From: Lewinellaceae bacterium
GTDB lineage: Bacteria; Bacteroidota; Bacteroidia; Chitinophagales; Saprospiraceae
Length of the DNA stretch: 64,000 nucleotides
Direction of reading: 5' to 3'
Assembly: GCA_020636255.1 (NCBI GenBank)
Contig: JACJYE010000008.1
Coordinates: 124,001 to 188,000 of the forward strand
Below are positions 18,182 through 28,304 of this stretch, piece by piece (the stretch's first letter is position 1; the number at the start of each line of letters is the position of its first letter). The notes under the pieces are model-generated. The model made no database searches and was not told where the DNA came from. It saw only the letters and a program-made list of their open reading frames with translations. The translations under genes were made by a program, and so were the position numbers.

Positions 18182-21100
18182 ATGCATGGAATAAAAAAAA
18201 TGACGGCCGCCGGCCCTTGCCTCAGAGCTCGTTTGACAACCCGGAAAACGGCCGGGCCTTGTCTTCTTGCAGTATGCACCGGCCTGCTCTTTTTTTTCCA
18301 TCTGAACCTGGCTGCCCAGGATTATCCAGATAAAAACCGGCCAGTCGTTACAGACAACAACCAAAGGTATTCTTTAGATCAATTCACCATTGAGCGAGGC
18401 TTGTCGGATAACACCGTCAATGCCTGCCTCCAGGACCGGACGGGTTACCTTTGGTTCGGCACCAATGACGGGCTGAACCGTTATGACGGTTATTCCTTCC
18501 ATGTATATAAACACCAGCCGGGAAACCCTCACAGCATCAGCAATAATAAGGTCAATGCTTTGCTGGAGGACAAGCAGGGTTATATCTGGATCGCCACCGA
18601 CGGCGGGCTAAACCGCTTTGACCCCCGTACGGAAAACTTCATGAGTCATCAGCACAACCCGAATGACGAGAACAGCATCAGCCATAATCAGGCCAACTGC
18701 TTGCTGGAGGATGAGGCCGGGCACCTCTGGGTGGGCACCAATCACGGGCTGAACCGCTTCGAACAGCGCAGCCAGGCTTTTTCCCACTACTGGCACCAGG
18801 CCACTCATCACCAGCCCTGGGAAAAGGAACCTGCACATATCGTGCTGGCTATTGGCCAGGCCGCCAACGGCCAATTACTGGTAGGGTACGCCGGATTAGG
18901 CCTGATGCTGCTGAACCCGGGATCAGGAACATTCAGGCAGGTTTTTGCGGAAAACATAAAAGATAAAGGCATAGGCCTGAGGATACTCGGGATTAGCGCT
19001 GCCCAAAACGGAGAGAACTGGGTTGCAGGAGGCGAAAAACTTTTCCGGTATAGAGCAGATGGAACGCTGGTTCTGGCTACTGTTACACAGCCTGATAACG
19101 GGATCAACGGGATATTGCCTACAGCCAATGGCCAATATCTGGCCCCAGGCTGGTATGGCCTGTATATTCTGGACGCAGATTTTCAAGCTGTTGGTTCTTT
19201 CCTCCCCGGAGGCCTCCATCCGCCCAACCCTACGTACAATTGGGTCAACGGGGTTTTAGAAGACCGAAGAGGCGACATCTGGTTCGGCACCGGCGGCGCG
19301 GGGCTTTTCCATGTTAATACCCAGGCCAAACCGTTCACCAGCTACAAATACCCGGCTGAAAAGGACAATGCGTTCCCTCATTCGTATATCAATGCACTAC
19401 TGGAAGTACAGGCGGATGAGCTCTGGGTGGGAACCAGAAGACATGGGTTAAAGATATTCAACCCTAAAACCAAACAATTCCGGCCGGCGCCCTCTTTTTT
19501 CAACCCGCCTCATGGGCTAAACACCAATGAACTATCGGTTTTATACCAGGATAGCCAGGGCAACATCTGGTTCGGTACCTGGGGTGGCGGGCTCAACCTG
19601 TACCGGCCGGGAACGGGCACTTTCCAATATTTTCTGACCAATAACGATGGCCCTACCAGCCTTACCGACAACTACGTGACCGATATTATGGAAACGGACA
19701 GGCATGAGATATGGGTAAGCACCACTCTGGGCATATCGGTTTTGGCCAATACAGAAGCTATTGAGAAAGGCTTCTTCAAAAACTACAGGCATTCTCCTGA
19801 AAAAGCGGGCACGCTGAACCATAGCCGGGCCACCTGCCTGCTTCAGGCCAGTAACGGCCAGATATGGGCAGGCACCCTAAACGGGCTGCACCTGTACAAC
19901 CCTGCTTCTGATGCTTTCTTCCTGTACCAGCAGGATATGCAGGACCCGAATTCGCTCGCTAACAATACCATCAACACCATCTTTGAAGACAGCAGGGGAA
20001 ATCTTTGGGTTGGCACCGCCGGAGGCCTGGGCCGCTTCGATGCCCAAAACAACGCTTTTGAACATTTCACGGAAAAAGACGGCCTGGCAAACGGGTATAT
20101 CATAGCCATACAAGAAGATGGCAAGGGCCAGCTCTGGCTGGCCACAAAATCCGGGATATCAAGTTTCAGCCTGGAAAACCGGCAGTTCAGGAATTACAAC
20201 AACAGGGATGGCCTTTCGGCCAACGGCTTTAACACGAACGCCTTTATTCGCAGTAAAAACAAGGCCGCTTTATACGCCGGAGGCATCAACGGACTGGCCC
20301 TTTTTTATCCGGACAGCATCGGGGACGACACCTTTGTCCCTCCGGTTGTGATCAGCGGATTGAGCGTATATAAAACGCTGAAAGGTAAAACCGTGGAGTC
20401 GGATATCAAAGGCATCGCCTATCGGGATAAGGTTGAACTCTACCATCGGGATAATACCATCGTCTTCAGACTGGCTGCCCTTAACTTCCAAAACCCTGAA
20501 AAAACCAAATACGCCTACCGCCTGGAAGGTTTCAACAAAGGCTGGATCGAGCTGGGCGCCAAACGCGAGATCACTTTTACCAACCTCGACCCCGGGCAGT
20601 ATACCCTGCGGGTTTCAGTAAGCAATAACGAAGGAGCCTGGAACGTAAGCGGCGCCACGCTGAAGATCATCGTGCACCCGCCCTGGTGGGCCAGCGGGTG
20701 GGCCTATGCCTTTTACGCCTTCACGCTTGTGTCCCTCCTGCTTTTCCTAAGGCGCTACGAGCTCAACCGGCAGAGCCTTAAGGCCAGGCTGGAACGGGAA
20801 CAATTCGAAGCAGAAAAACTGAAAGAACTGGATAGCTTCAAAAGCCGGCTGTACACCAACCTGACCCACGAGTTCCGCACCCCTCTGACCGTCATCCTCG
20901 GCATGGCGAAACAGATGACAACCGGCAGATGGAGGTCGGAAGTAGACAAAAAGGAACAAGAGCGGGTTGCACTAGGCCTGGATCTGATTGAGCATAACGG
21001 CCAAAACCTGCTGCGCCTCATCAACCAGTTGCTCGACCTGTCCAAACTGGAAAACAAGTCGTTCAGGCTGTACCTGCAGCAAAGCGACATCGTTCCTTAC

Positions 21101-22438
21101 CTCCGTTATTTGGCCGAATCATTCCAGACTTTCGCCAGCACACGGGGCCTCAACCTCCGTTTTTCCTCGGCACTGGAGTCACTGGTGATGGATTATGACC
21201 CGGAACAATTAAAGCAGGTGATGTCCAATCTGATCTCCAACGCTATCAAGTTTACGCCATCAGGCGGAGAGGTTAGCGTACAGCTGGCCTCTGAACAAGG
21301 CGCTGCCGGCCCAACCCTGCAGGTTTTGGTTATAACGGTTACCGACACCGGCGCCGGCATCGCAACAGAACACCTGCCTCATATTTTCGGCCGCTTTTTT
21401 CAGGCCCGCTCCACCGCTTTCAGAAAAGGAACTACAGAAGAGGATTCCGGCACCGGCATCGGCCTGGCGCATACCCAGGAACTGGTAAAACTCATGGACG
21501 GTAAGATCTTAGTGGAAAGCGAGTTGGGCAAGGGCACGAGCTTTACGGTGCAGCTACCGGTGAGGAGGGAGGCAGATGCTGTGGATGCTATGGATACTAT
21601 GGATGCTGTGGTATGGCCGGTATCAAAAACATCAGCAGAGGCGCTAACCAACGGGGAGGCGGCAGCAGCCTCCAATAAGCCTCTACTTCTGATCATCGAA
21701 GACAATCAGGATATCATCGTATACCTCCAAAGCTGCCTTGAGGGCCTATACCAGATGGAGGTGGCCTATAATGGCAAGGCAGGCATCGATAAGGCGCTGG
21801 ACGCGATCCCCGACCTCATCATCAGTGATGTCATGATGCCCGAAAAGGATGGTTATGAGGTCTGTGACACCTTAAAGAACGACGAGCGCACCAGCCACAT
21901 CCCGATCATCCTGCTTACGGCCAAGGCAGATATGGCATCCAGAATAACCGGCCTGCGCCGTGGGGCGGATGCCTATCTGGCCAAGCCGTTCGACAAAGAA
22001 GAGCTGCTGGTAAGGCTCGAAAAGCTGCTGGAGCTACGGCAGCGCCTACAAGAGAGATATGCCACCATTGCTGATTCCGCCGCCGCCGCCCCCCCCGTTT
22101 CATCTGCCGATTATCAGCTGGAGGATGCCTTTATCCAAAAGATACAGGGCATCGTTGATGCACATTACGGTGACGAAAGCTTCGGCCTGCCGCAGCTCTG
22201 CCAGCTGATCGGCATGAGCCGTTCGCAGTTATTCCGCAAAATGAAAGCGCTCATCAATGAATCTCCTTCCGATTTTATCCGCTCATACCGTTTAAGCAAA
22301 GCCAGGGCTTTGCTGGAAATCACCAACCTGAATGTTTCGGAAGTAGCATGGCAGGTCGGGTACAAAGACCCCGCCCATTTTTCAAAATCTTTCCAGGATG
22401 CCTTCGGGCTTCCTCCCAGCGCTATTAGAAAAGTATAA
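18182..22438 (+). CDS. Hybrid two-component system protein (propeller sensor, histidine kinase, receiver, AraC output)
   Basis: 1418 residues from ATG 18182 (ATG 18200 is an alternative); the longer reading frame back to 17618 overlaps ygiD and is rejected. Order: signal/anchor segment (CLLAVCTGLLFFFHLNLAAQ), two periplasmic beta-propellers (about 55-735) built of repeats such as LLEDKQGYIWIATDGGLNRFD, a Y_Y_Y domain (about 775-825), one transmembrane helix (about 839-860), HisKA with phospho-acceptor His896 in NLTHEFRTPLT, an ATPase domain (DTGAGIATEHLPHIFGRFF near 1055), a receiver with phospho-acceptor Asp1216 in LIISDVMMPEKDG and conserved Lys in YLAKPFD, and an AraC-type HTH (about 1300-1418). 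Such proteins usually sense glycan fragments and activate polysaccharide loci; here no SusC/SusD genes are adjacent, and the next co-oriented genes are the large 23-42 kb cluster. Confidence 0.96.
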   Translation: MHGIKKMTAAGPCLRARLTTRKTAGPCLLAVCTGLLFFFHLNLAAQDYPDKNRPVVTDNNQRYSLDQFTIERGLSDNTVNACLQDRTGYLWFGTNDGLNRYDGYSFHVYKHQPGNPHSISNNKVNALLEDKQGYIWIATDGGLNRFDPRTENFMSHQHNPNDENSISHNQANCLLEDEAGHLWVGTNHGLNRFEQRSQAFSHYWHQATHHQPWEKEPAHIVLAIGQAANGQLLVGYAGLGLMLLNPGSGTFRQVFAENIKDKGIGLRILGISAAQNGENWVAGGEKLFRYRADGTLVLATVTQPDNGINGILPTANGQYLAPGWYGLYILDADFQAVGSFLPGGLHPPNPTYNWVNGVLEDRRGDIWFGTGGAGLFHVNTQAKPFTSYKYPAEKDNAFPHSYINALLEVQADELWVGTRRHGLKIFNPKTKQFRPAPSFFNPPHGLNTNELSVLYQDSQGNIWFGTWGGGLNLYRPGTGTFQYFLTNNDGPTSLTDNYVTDIMETDRHEIWVSTTLGISVLANTEAIEKGFFKNYRHSPEKAGTLNHSRATCLLQASNGQIWAGTLNGLHLYNPASDAFFLYQQDMQDPNSLANNTINTIFEDSRGNLWVGTAGGLGRFDAQNNAFEHFTEKDGLANGYIIAIQEDGKGQLWLATKSGISSFSLENRQFRNYNNRDGLSANGFNTNAFIRSKNKAALYAGGINGLALFYPDSIGDDTFVPPVVISGLSVYKTLKGKTVESDIKGIAYRDKVELYHRDNTIVFRLAALNFQNPEKTKYAYRLEGFNKGWIELGAKREITFTNLDPGQYTLRVSVSNNEGAWNVSGATLKIIVHPPWWASGWAYAFYAFTLVSLLLFLRRYELNRQSLKARLEREQFEAEKLKELDSFKSRLYTNLTHEFRTPLTVILGMAKQMTTGRWRSEVDKKEQERVALGLDLIEHNGQNLLRLINQLLDLSKLENKSFRLYLQQSDIVPYLRYLAESFQTFASTRGLNLRFSSALESLVMDYDPEQLKQVMSNLISNAIKFTPSGGEVSVQLASEQGAAGPTLQVLVITVTDTGAGIATEHLPHIFGRFFQARSTAFRKGTTEEDSGTGIGLAHTQELVKLMDGKILVESELGKGTSFTVQLPVRREADAVDAMDTMDAVVWPVSKTSAEALTNGEAAAASNKPLLLIIEDNQDIIVYLQSCLEGLYQMEVAYNGKAGIDKALDAIPDLIISDVMMPEKDGYEVCDTLKNDERTSHIPIILLTAKADMASRITGLRRGADAYLAKPFDKEELLVRLEKLLELRQRLQERYATIADSAAAAPPVSSADYQLEDAFIQKIQGIVDAHYGDESFGLPQLCQLIGMSRSQLFRKMKALINESPSDFIRSYRLSKARALLEITNLNVSEVAWQVGYKDPAHFSKSFQDAFGLPPSAIRKV

Positions 22439-23045
22439 GACATTAGTTCTCTACAATAAACTTGGGATAGCTCGCGAATCAAGGGCCAAATAGCCCAAGG
22501 CAATCGCATTTGATTTTATGCCCGGCAACGGCCCGGTAGTGCCGTCATCTTTGTAGAATGTAAGCCAAAAGCCTGGTTCCCGGCCCGGAGGGCTGGTATC
22601 TAGTCCCGGTAAATGGTGCATTGCCCTGGAAATAGGGGCTGTCTCAAAAGAGCCTGCATAAGGAAAACCTGCGGAATAATTAACCGCAGAGGACGCCAAG
22701 TGTGGTAAAATACCTTAGCGCCCTTTGCGGGAACCTACTTTGCGTCTCGCGGTTCAATATTTGCCGGGAATACCTCAAAGCTTACTTCTGAGACAACCCC
22801 AAGCAATGGTTTTCTTCGATTTTCTACAAAGATATTGCCCTCCGGCCAGCCAGATCAGGCGCTAACGGGCCAAGCCTGGGCTTTACGGGCTCTTACCATT
22901 ACACCATTACCTTCTTTAGCCTGGCCGAAGGCCATACAACGAAATTACAAACCATTGCAACGGATCGACATGGAAGCCAGGGCGTATTCTCCCACCTTTG
23001 TACTATCAGTTCAATGTCTGGGAAATTCACCTGAAAATCATAAAA
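22439..23045. other. Intergenic region with repeat remnants between the regulator and the large cluster
   Basis: About 600 bp. The first 190 bp read on the minus strand as an 82-codon ORF ending in KSNAIALGYLALD, which looks like an interspersed-repeat remnant rather than a gene. An element with inverted-repeat ends occupies 22635-22800. The last 245 bp precede the cluster and should hold its promoter; no confident -33/-7 pair was found. Confidence 0.5.
22635..22800. mobile_element. MITE-like element with 16-bp terminal inverted repeats
   Basis: The left end GGGGCTGTCTCAAAAG (22635-22650) and the right end CTTCTGAGACAACCCC (22785-22800) are inverted repeats matching at 14 of 16 positions. 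Inside, AACCGCAGAGGACGCCAAG (22682-22700) pairs with TTTGCGTCTCGCGGTT near 22739-22754. The 166-bp element has no coding capacity, as expected of a non-autonomous element or folded intergenic repeat. No clear target-site duplication was seen. Confidence 0.6.
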
Positions 23046-26000
23046 ATGGCCGACAACTCCCTTCACGCCCTGATCCCCATACATTTGGATGGCCTATACG
23101 TGCCTGCTGGCAGTAGCATAGAGGTAGCTCCGCCAATGGTTGATTTCACCAGGCTTGACGGCCCTACCCTTCCCTACCTCGGGCAGAGCCTGGCTTCAAA
23201 ACCAAGGAGCAAGGCCACGCTGGGTGCAGGTGTCCATTTACATTGGGCCCTGCCCGATGCACTTACCAAGACTATGGGCGTGCCATTGGTAAGGTTGCAA
23301 CCCTTTCAGAATATCTTTGGGACGGAAAACGGCAAGGATATCTGGCAGGCATTACTGAACGCCCAATGGCTCCAAAAAACCAATGCTCCGGAAACGGGAA
23401 AGGTTATCAAAAAAAGAGAAGAACGCACGGTTGCCCCCGGCGGCATCGCCCCTGGCCAACTGGCTGCCGTCAATGCGCTGCTCGACCATGCCGCCTTCCC
23501 GGCAGTGCCTGACCGCTGGCTGGTTACGCGCTTTAAAGACGACGGTATAACAATAGACAAACAATGGGTGGTGGAAAGCGATTTCGTCTGGCCTGTACAG
23601 GACAATGACAACCGCGGCCGGCCCCTGCAGGATAATTACACCGCCTATCCTGTTTCCCCCGGCCCAAACCAGGATGAAACACTGAAATATTGTTTTCTCG
23701 GGTGCGCCTATGAACTCGGACAGCCCGCACCGCTCAACGGCTCCTATCTGCCTGCTCCTTTGACCACTGTAGGTTATGGAGAACCTGCCTTCGCGGCCTT
23801 CTATCCGAATTGCCGTAGCGTTTTCGGCTTTTGCGATATCGAAAATGCCAGCCTGGCAGCACCCTGTACCTATGAAGTGATCGGCTGGTACAACGATCCC
23901 GCTATGGATTATTTTGCTGTTTTCGTAGCAGACTTCCTGGAAAACCCACCCAAAGAACACCCCTATACCCAACTGCTGGCAGCCATCAAAGAAGAATTTC
24001 AATGGTTTTTTCCAATTGCGGTGGAAAAGAGCCGTTTCAGCGATGCACAATGGAAACTGATGTCCGACAACGGCTGGCTGGAGAACGGGGCGGCAACCGC
24101 TACTATCCTGGCCACCGCAATGCTGGATACGGGCAATACCCTCGGAACCGGAAACGAAACGGACGAAACCAGTATCCGGAATATCCTGGAAACGCTTGTC
24201 GAGAACCAACTGCCGGGGCAAACCTTGTTTTATGCCCGAAACACAACCGGCCCCAAAGCCGGTAGCGGGCCTGTAGTTTCCTTAAGCGATGTCGCCCTTG
24301 CCGTAGGCAACACGGGCACAGAAGCGATGTCGGCATTTCTCGCAGAAAAGATCTCTACAACCCACAAGGGCAAGGTGGAAGACTATCTGGAAGCCCTGCA
24401 ATTATCAGCAAACCTGCAGCAACAGCAACAGGATCTCGGCCCTAAATTTGAGGAAGCCCGCCACAACAAAGGGTTCACTGCTATGCCTGGCGGCACCTTA
24501 TGGGCCGTGCGCAGCCAAAGCTCAACCCACACCAGGGCGGGCGCCACCAAGGCCGGCAAAGAGATCACCCTGCCAGATAACCTGGCCGATATGATCAATG
24601 AACTCAACATCCTCCAGCAACAGCTCGACCAGGCCAGCTTCCAGATAGAATCACAGCAGCAACAGATTTTTGTCGATTGGTGCAGCTATATCCTTCAGGA
24701 AAACACGGTAATGCACCCGCCTCCACCTCCACCCCCATCCGGGGATGCGGGCGGAGCGCCGCCGCCCCCGCCCGGAGACATGGGTGGAGCGCCGCCGCCA
24801 CCGCCCGGGGACATGGGTGGAGCGCCTCCACCCCCGCCCGGGGACATGGGCGGGGCGCCGCCACCGCCACTTCAGGATCGGCAACAGATGGGGCCAGCGT
24901 ATGACCCTGTGCAAGCGCAGAAGAGCCTGGCCGACATGCTGGCTTTTATCGAAGAATGGGAAATAGGTACCGTTTTATCAGGGCTGCTGGAACAGAAGGC
25001 CGGTTTGCAGAAAAATTTGCAAAATAAATATCAGGCCATAAGTGGCAGCCTATTGCAATTCCAGAAGCAGCTTCAATACCTTGGGAATAGCGATATCACA
25101 GATTGGGACGGCTTCATCGCCGCAATCTCAAAATTGCAGTTGCCGGCCATTCAAAGCATAAACTTTTCATCCACGGACAGATCAGCCATCCTGCAAAGCC
25201 TGAACCAGAAATTGCTGGATGACCCGGGCCTGCCGCTGGCGTTCCCAGGCAGCGTGCCTCCTGAAGCTGCCGGGCTTCAGGCACTCAAAGGCACAGGCAG
25301 CTGGACACCTGAGGTGTACCTGAGGTACAACCGCCTGCTGCTGGAAGCCGTACTGCCGGGATGGGTCAAACACATGCCCCACTACCAGCTGCAACCTACT
25401 GCAGCTCCCCGCTACTGGCAACCTACAGAACCGGTATTTCTGCTGGCCGGCATACCACCGAGCCCAAGGTATGGCCACGACGGCCGCCTGCGCAACGACA
25501 AGCTGCTGGCCTGTTCCACCATGACGTGTACCGGCACGCCTGCTACGCCTGGCATTTACGCCAGCATAGCCAGCAAACTGGAAGCGGTCAAAACAGCCGA
25601 ACCCGACAATTTCGCCCTTCATCCCAAGGGTGACGAATGGCATCCTTTGATGTGGGATTGGGAAGTCGGCTTTCTCCCGGCTAACGATTCGGAGAAAGTA
25701 CAAGACGACCCCTATAACTATAGCTACGATCCTTCCTATATCACCCAGCATTACTCCCTGGGCGCCAATATGGCGGGTTTCTCAACGATCAAAGACGGCA
25801 ATAAACTGAATGGCCCCATTCCTCTGGCAGGGCGCTGCATAATGACACCTGCCGCCAGCCTGAGCCAGAAAAAAGTGATCATCGATAAGCTGGCCCCTGA
25901 TATCCTGAATGCCGTAAAAAAAGAATTGCCAGCACTGGATGGCGCTCAATTCGCCAGCTGGGTAAAGGACAAAGACCCTGATCTGGCCGCCATAGCTGCT

Positions 26001-28274
26001 AAACAGGCCCCACGCCAAGGCAACGGGGCGCAGCTGATCACCAGCCTGTTAAATACCCGCCTGGCCAATACTTCCGATGGGAACCTGCCCGGTATAGTAT
26101 CCTGGTATTGGAAACAGGCGCTCAAAGATATAACGGCTTTTGGCGATAAGCTCCCCGATCCGGATACACACATCGATGATTTCGTCCAATGGGCTATGGA
26201 GCACATCCAGTTAAAAGCACAATACTTCCAGCAGAAGAATGTCCCGGAAGAAAAACAGGACGATTTTTACCTGCAAAATGACGCGGATTTTCTTCCCTGG
26301 CTACGGTCAGAGATCGGCAATACGAACTGGAGCCTGTTCTTTGCCGGCCTGAAGATCACGAGCCCCAAAATGCAGGGCCAGTACCTGTACGACAACTTCA
26401 ATACCCTTATCAACTGGTTCCAGGCCAGGGCCAGAAGCGTGCTCCACACGGTGATGGACTATTACGCTTATAAGAATCTGTACAGTGTGCCCGGTTTATC
26501 GCAGGCGCTGGGAGGTTTCAACAAAGCGTTGCTCAGCCTGTCTCAATCCTTCCAGCTCAATATTGCCAACCCGCAGCAGGAAAGCTTAAAAACGAAGGCT
26601 CCTGCTGTTTACCAACAAACCCGGGACTTTACCGCCAAAGTCAGGGCGGCCGTTCAGGGCCAGAACTTTTATTCACCGGATCTGGACGGCGCTTTTTGCC
26701 CTATCCGGGCGGGCAAGCTGAGCATTATGTATTTAAACCTGATCAATACTTTCGGCCAATACTGGCCGGATACCGATACCAACCTGGCTAATGAAGTGCA
26801 CCTGGCCCGTACGGAGGCCATGGCCTGGCCCGGCGCTTCCAAGGATATTGCCCTGGCGCCCCGCCTCGCTCAACCCACCCGGCTCAACTTCCGCTGGCTG
26901 TCGGCCGATGCCAGCGCCCAGCCCGATACGAAAGGGCAAAACCTGGTGGAAACCAACAGCCATCCCGCCACAAGCCCGGTATGCGGCTGGTTTTTGGCCA
27001 ACAACCTTGACAACAGCCTGATGGTGTATAACAAGGCGGGGCAACCTCTGGGTTATATCAGCCAGGAAGGCCACTGGCGCGTATTTCCCGGGCAGGATGG
27101 CCCGGCACAGCCCGGCGATATCGACAACCCGCACCTGTCGCAGGCCGTACAACGCCTTTGCAGGCTGGCCCAAAGCAGCGCTGATAATACCCGGCATTTT
27201 ATTCCCAATTTCATCACGATACTGGATAAAGGGCTGGATAATTGCGCTCCCGACAACAGCTCGCAGCACTACGCCCTCTCTCTTCTGATGGGCAGGCCTG
27301 TGGCTTTGGCCCGGGCGGCGATCCGGCTCGAACAAAAAGGCAGTGCCGCTATAAACCAGGGAGCGTTCAGGGAAGACCTGGGCAGATATGGGACAGCAAA
27401 AAGCAAGGCCGGGAATAAGCCACCGGCAGTTGATGCTTACCGCCGCACGGCCAATGCGCTGGAGCAGGTACAGATCCCCCTGCGATTGGGAGAATTCCGG
27501 CAGCTCAACGACGGCCTGCTTGGATACTGGATCGACAATTTGCCTGCCGGGGCGGCCCTGAGCCAGCCCCCTGGTAGCGGATTAGGCCCCCAAGACATCT
27601 TTTATGCCCCGCAAAGCTTCAACCCGGCAAGCGCACACCCTGCCATCGTCACCCACAGCCAGGATGGGGAAGCCTTTCAGTTCAATCTGTCGCTGGCCCA
27701 GGAAGGGCCCGTCGAAGTGAGTATGCTTATAGACCCACGCGGCAAAATACATGCCACCTGCGGGGTGTTGCCGGTGAAAAGCATCAACCTGCCGCCTGAC
27801 CAATATCAGCAGGCCCTGTCGCAGATCGAGATCACCTTCCTCACCGCTCCCCTGCTCACCCTGCCGGGGCGCATCCACCTTTCGGTACCCGACGAACCCG
27901 GCTACGGCTGGTCGTGGGTAGAAAAAGAAGGGCCGGGATGGAAAACCACCAGCACCCTGGGAACCCTCAGCAAAGCGGATTTAGCCGGGCTGCTGGGCAA
28001 AGGAGCTGATGTTGATCAGGCCTGGAAGAGCCTGATGGATAAAGGCTGGATCACGGCAACAGGAAATAGTACAGATACGGCCATGGTGGTACCCATTGCC
28101 CAACGCACCTCCCCCACGCTGGATGGCAATTTACAAAACCTTCAGCCAGCCATTGAAAACCTGCTGGAACGAACGCAGATCAGCCCCTTCGATACTACCG
28201 CTGCCTTCTCCGGCAGCCCGGAAATACGCGAAGGCTGGCTAAAGCTCAGCAAAAACAACGTCATAAACATCTAA
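23046..28274 (+). CDS. Large orphan protein (1742 aa) with formin-like proline-rich repeat; first gene of the unusual cluster
   Basis: Start chosen at ATG 23046 (MADNSLHALIPIHLDGLYV); an in-frame ATG at 22998 adds 16 residues. There is no signal peptide or clear membrane helix. I do not recognise a family. Visible features: a globular N-terminal region with GVHLHWALPDALT (about 60-73) and AFPAVPDRWLVTRF (about 155); a Gln-rich coiled coil (about 505-550, LNILQQQLDQASFQIESQQQ); four 11-residue GDMGGAPPPPP repeats (about 566-609); a second coiled coil (about 625-690); and a long C-terminal region with motifs such as PRYWQPTEPVFLLAGIPP, SPVCGWFLANNLDNSLMVY and LMGRPVALARAAIRLE. Its size, lack of catalytic motifs and place among similar giants suggest a structural or scaffold role, which is inference. 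The exported fibre-like gene follows after 30 bp. Confidence 0.85.
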   Translation: MADNSLHALIPIHLDGLYVPAGSSIEVAPPMVDFTRLDGPTLPYLGQSLASKPRSKATLGAGVHLHWALPDALTKTMGVPLVRLQPFQNIFGTENGKDIWQALLNAQWLQKTNAPETGKVIKKREERTVAPGGIAPGQLAAVNALLDHAAFPAVPDRWLVTRFKDDGITIDKQWVVESDFVWPVQDNDNRGRPLQDNYTAYPVSPGPNQDETLKYCFLGCAYELGQPAPLNGSYLPAPLTTVGYGEPAFAAFYPNCRSVFGFCDIENASLAAPCTYEVIGWYNDPAMDYFAVFVADFLENPPKEHPYTQLLAAIKEEFQWFFPIAVEKSRFSDAQWKLMSDNGWLENGAATATILATAMLDTGNTLGTGNETDETSIRNILETLVENQLPGQTLFYARNTTGPKAGSGPVVSLSDVALAVGNTGTEAMSAFLAEKISTTHKGKVEDYLEALQLSANLQQQQQDLGPKFEEARHNKGFTAMPGGTLWAVRSQSSTHTRAGATKAGKEITLPDNLADMINELNILQQQLDQASFQIESQQQQIFVDWCSYILQENTVMHPPPPPPPSGDAGGAPPPPPGDMGGAPPPPPGDMGGAPPPPPGDMGGAPPPPLQDRQQMGPAYDPVQAQKSLADMLAFIEEWEIGTVLSGLLEQKAGLQKNLQNKYQAISGSLLQFQKQLQYLGNSDITDWDGFIAAISKLQLPAIQSINFSSTDRSAILQSLNQKLLDDPGLPLAFPGSVPPEAAGLQALKGTGSWTPEVYLRYNRLLLEAVLPGWVKHMPHYQLQPTAAPRYWQPTEPVFLLAGIPPSPRYGHDGRLRNDKLLACSTMTCTGTPATPGIYASIASKLEAVKTAEPDNFALHPKGDEWHPLMWDWEVGFLPANDSEKVQDDPYNYSYDPSYITQHYSLGANMAGFSTIKDGNKLNGPIPLAGRCIMTPAASLSQKKVIIDKLAPDILNAVKKELPALDGAQFASWVKDKDPDLAAIAAKQAPRQGNGAQLITSLLNTRLANTSDGNLPGIVSWYWKQALKDITAFGDKLPDPDTHIDDFVQWAMEHIQLKAQYFQQKNVPEEKQDDFYLQNDADFLPWLRSEIGNTNWSLFFAGLKITSPKMQGQYLYDNFNTLINWFQARARSVLHTVMDYYAYKNLYSVPGLSQALGGFNKALLSLSQSFQLNIANPQQESLKTKAPAVYQQTRDFTAKVRAAVQGQNFYSPDLDGAFCPIRAGKLSIMYLNLINTFGQYWPDTDTNLANEVHLARTEAMAWPGASKDIALAPRLAQPTRLNFRWLSADASAQPDTKGQNLVETNSHPATSPVCGWFLANNLDNSLMVYNKAGQPLGYISQEGHWRVFPGQDGPAQPGDIDNPHLSQAVQRLCRLAQSSADNTRHFIPNFITILDKGLDNCAPDNSSQHYALSLLMGRPVALARAAIRLEQKGSAAINQGAFREDLGRYGTAKSKAGNKPPAVDAYRRTANALEQVQIPLRLGEFRQLNDGLLGYWIDNLPAGAALSQPPGSGLGPQDIFYAPQSFNPASAHPAIVTHSQDGEAFQFNLSLAQEGPVEVSMLIDPRGKIHATCGVLPVKSINLPPDQYQQALSQIEITFLTAPLLTLPGRIHLSVPDEPGYGWSWVEKEGPGWKTTSTLGTLSKADLAGLLGKGADVDQAWKSLMDKGWITATGNSTDTAMVVPIAQRTSPTLDGNLQNLQPAIENLLERTQISPFDTTAAFSGSPEIREGWLKLSKNNVINI
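24741..24872 (+). repeat. Four in-frame 33-bp repeats encoding GD(M/A)GGAPPPPP
   Basis: Units at 24741, 24774, 24807 and 24840 are each exactly 33 bp and nearly identical; the first has GAT GCG in place of GAC ATG, and the last decays at its end. The encoded run is preceded by HPPPPPPPS. The near-identity at DNA level suggests recent expansion, so copy number may vary between strains. Confidence 0.9.
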
Positions 28275-28304
28275 ATATCAATCATCTACATCAAATTTCA
28301 TTTT

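Noticed and set aside
22451..22699. 82-codon minus-strand ORF
   Set aside because: It runs into the MITE-like element and looks like a repeat remnant.
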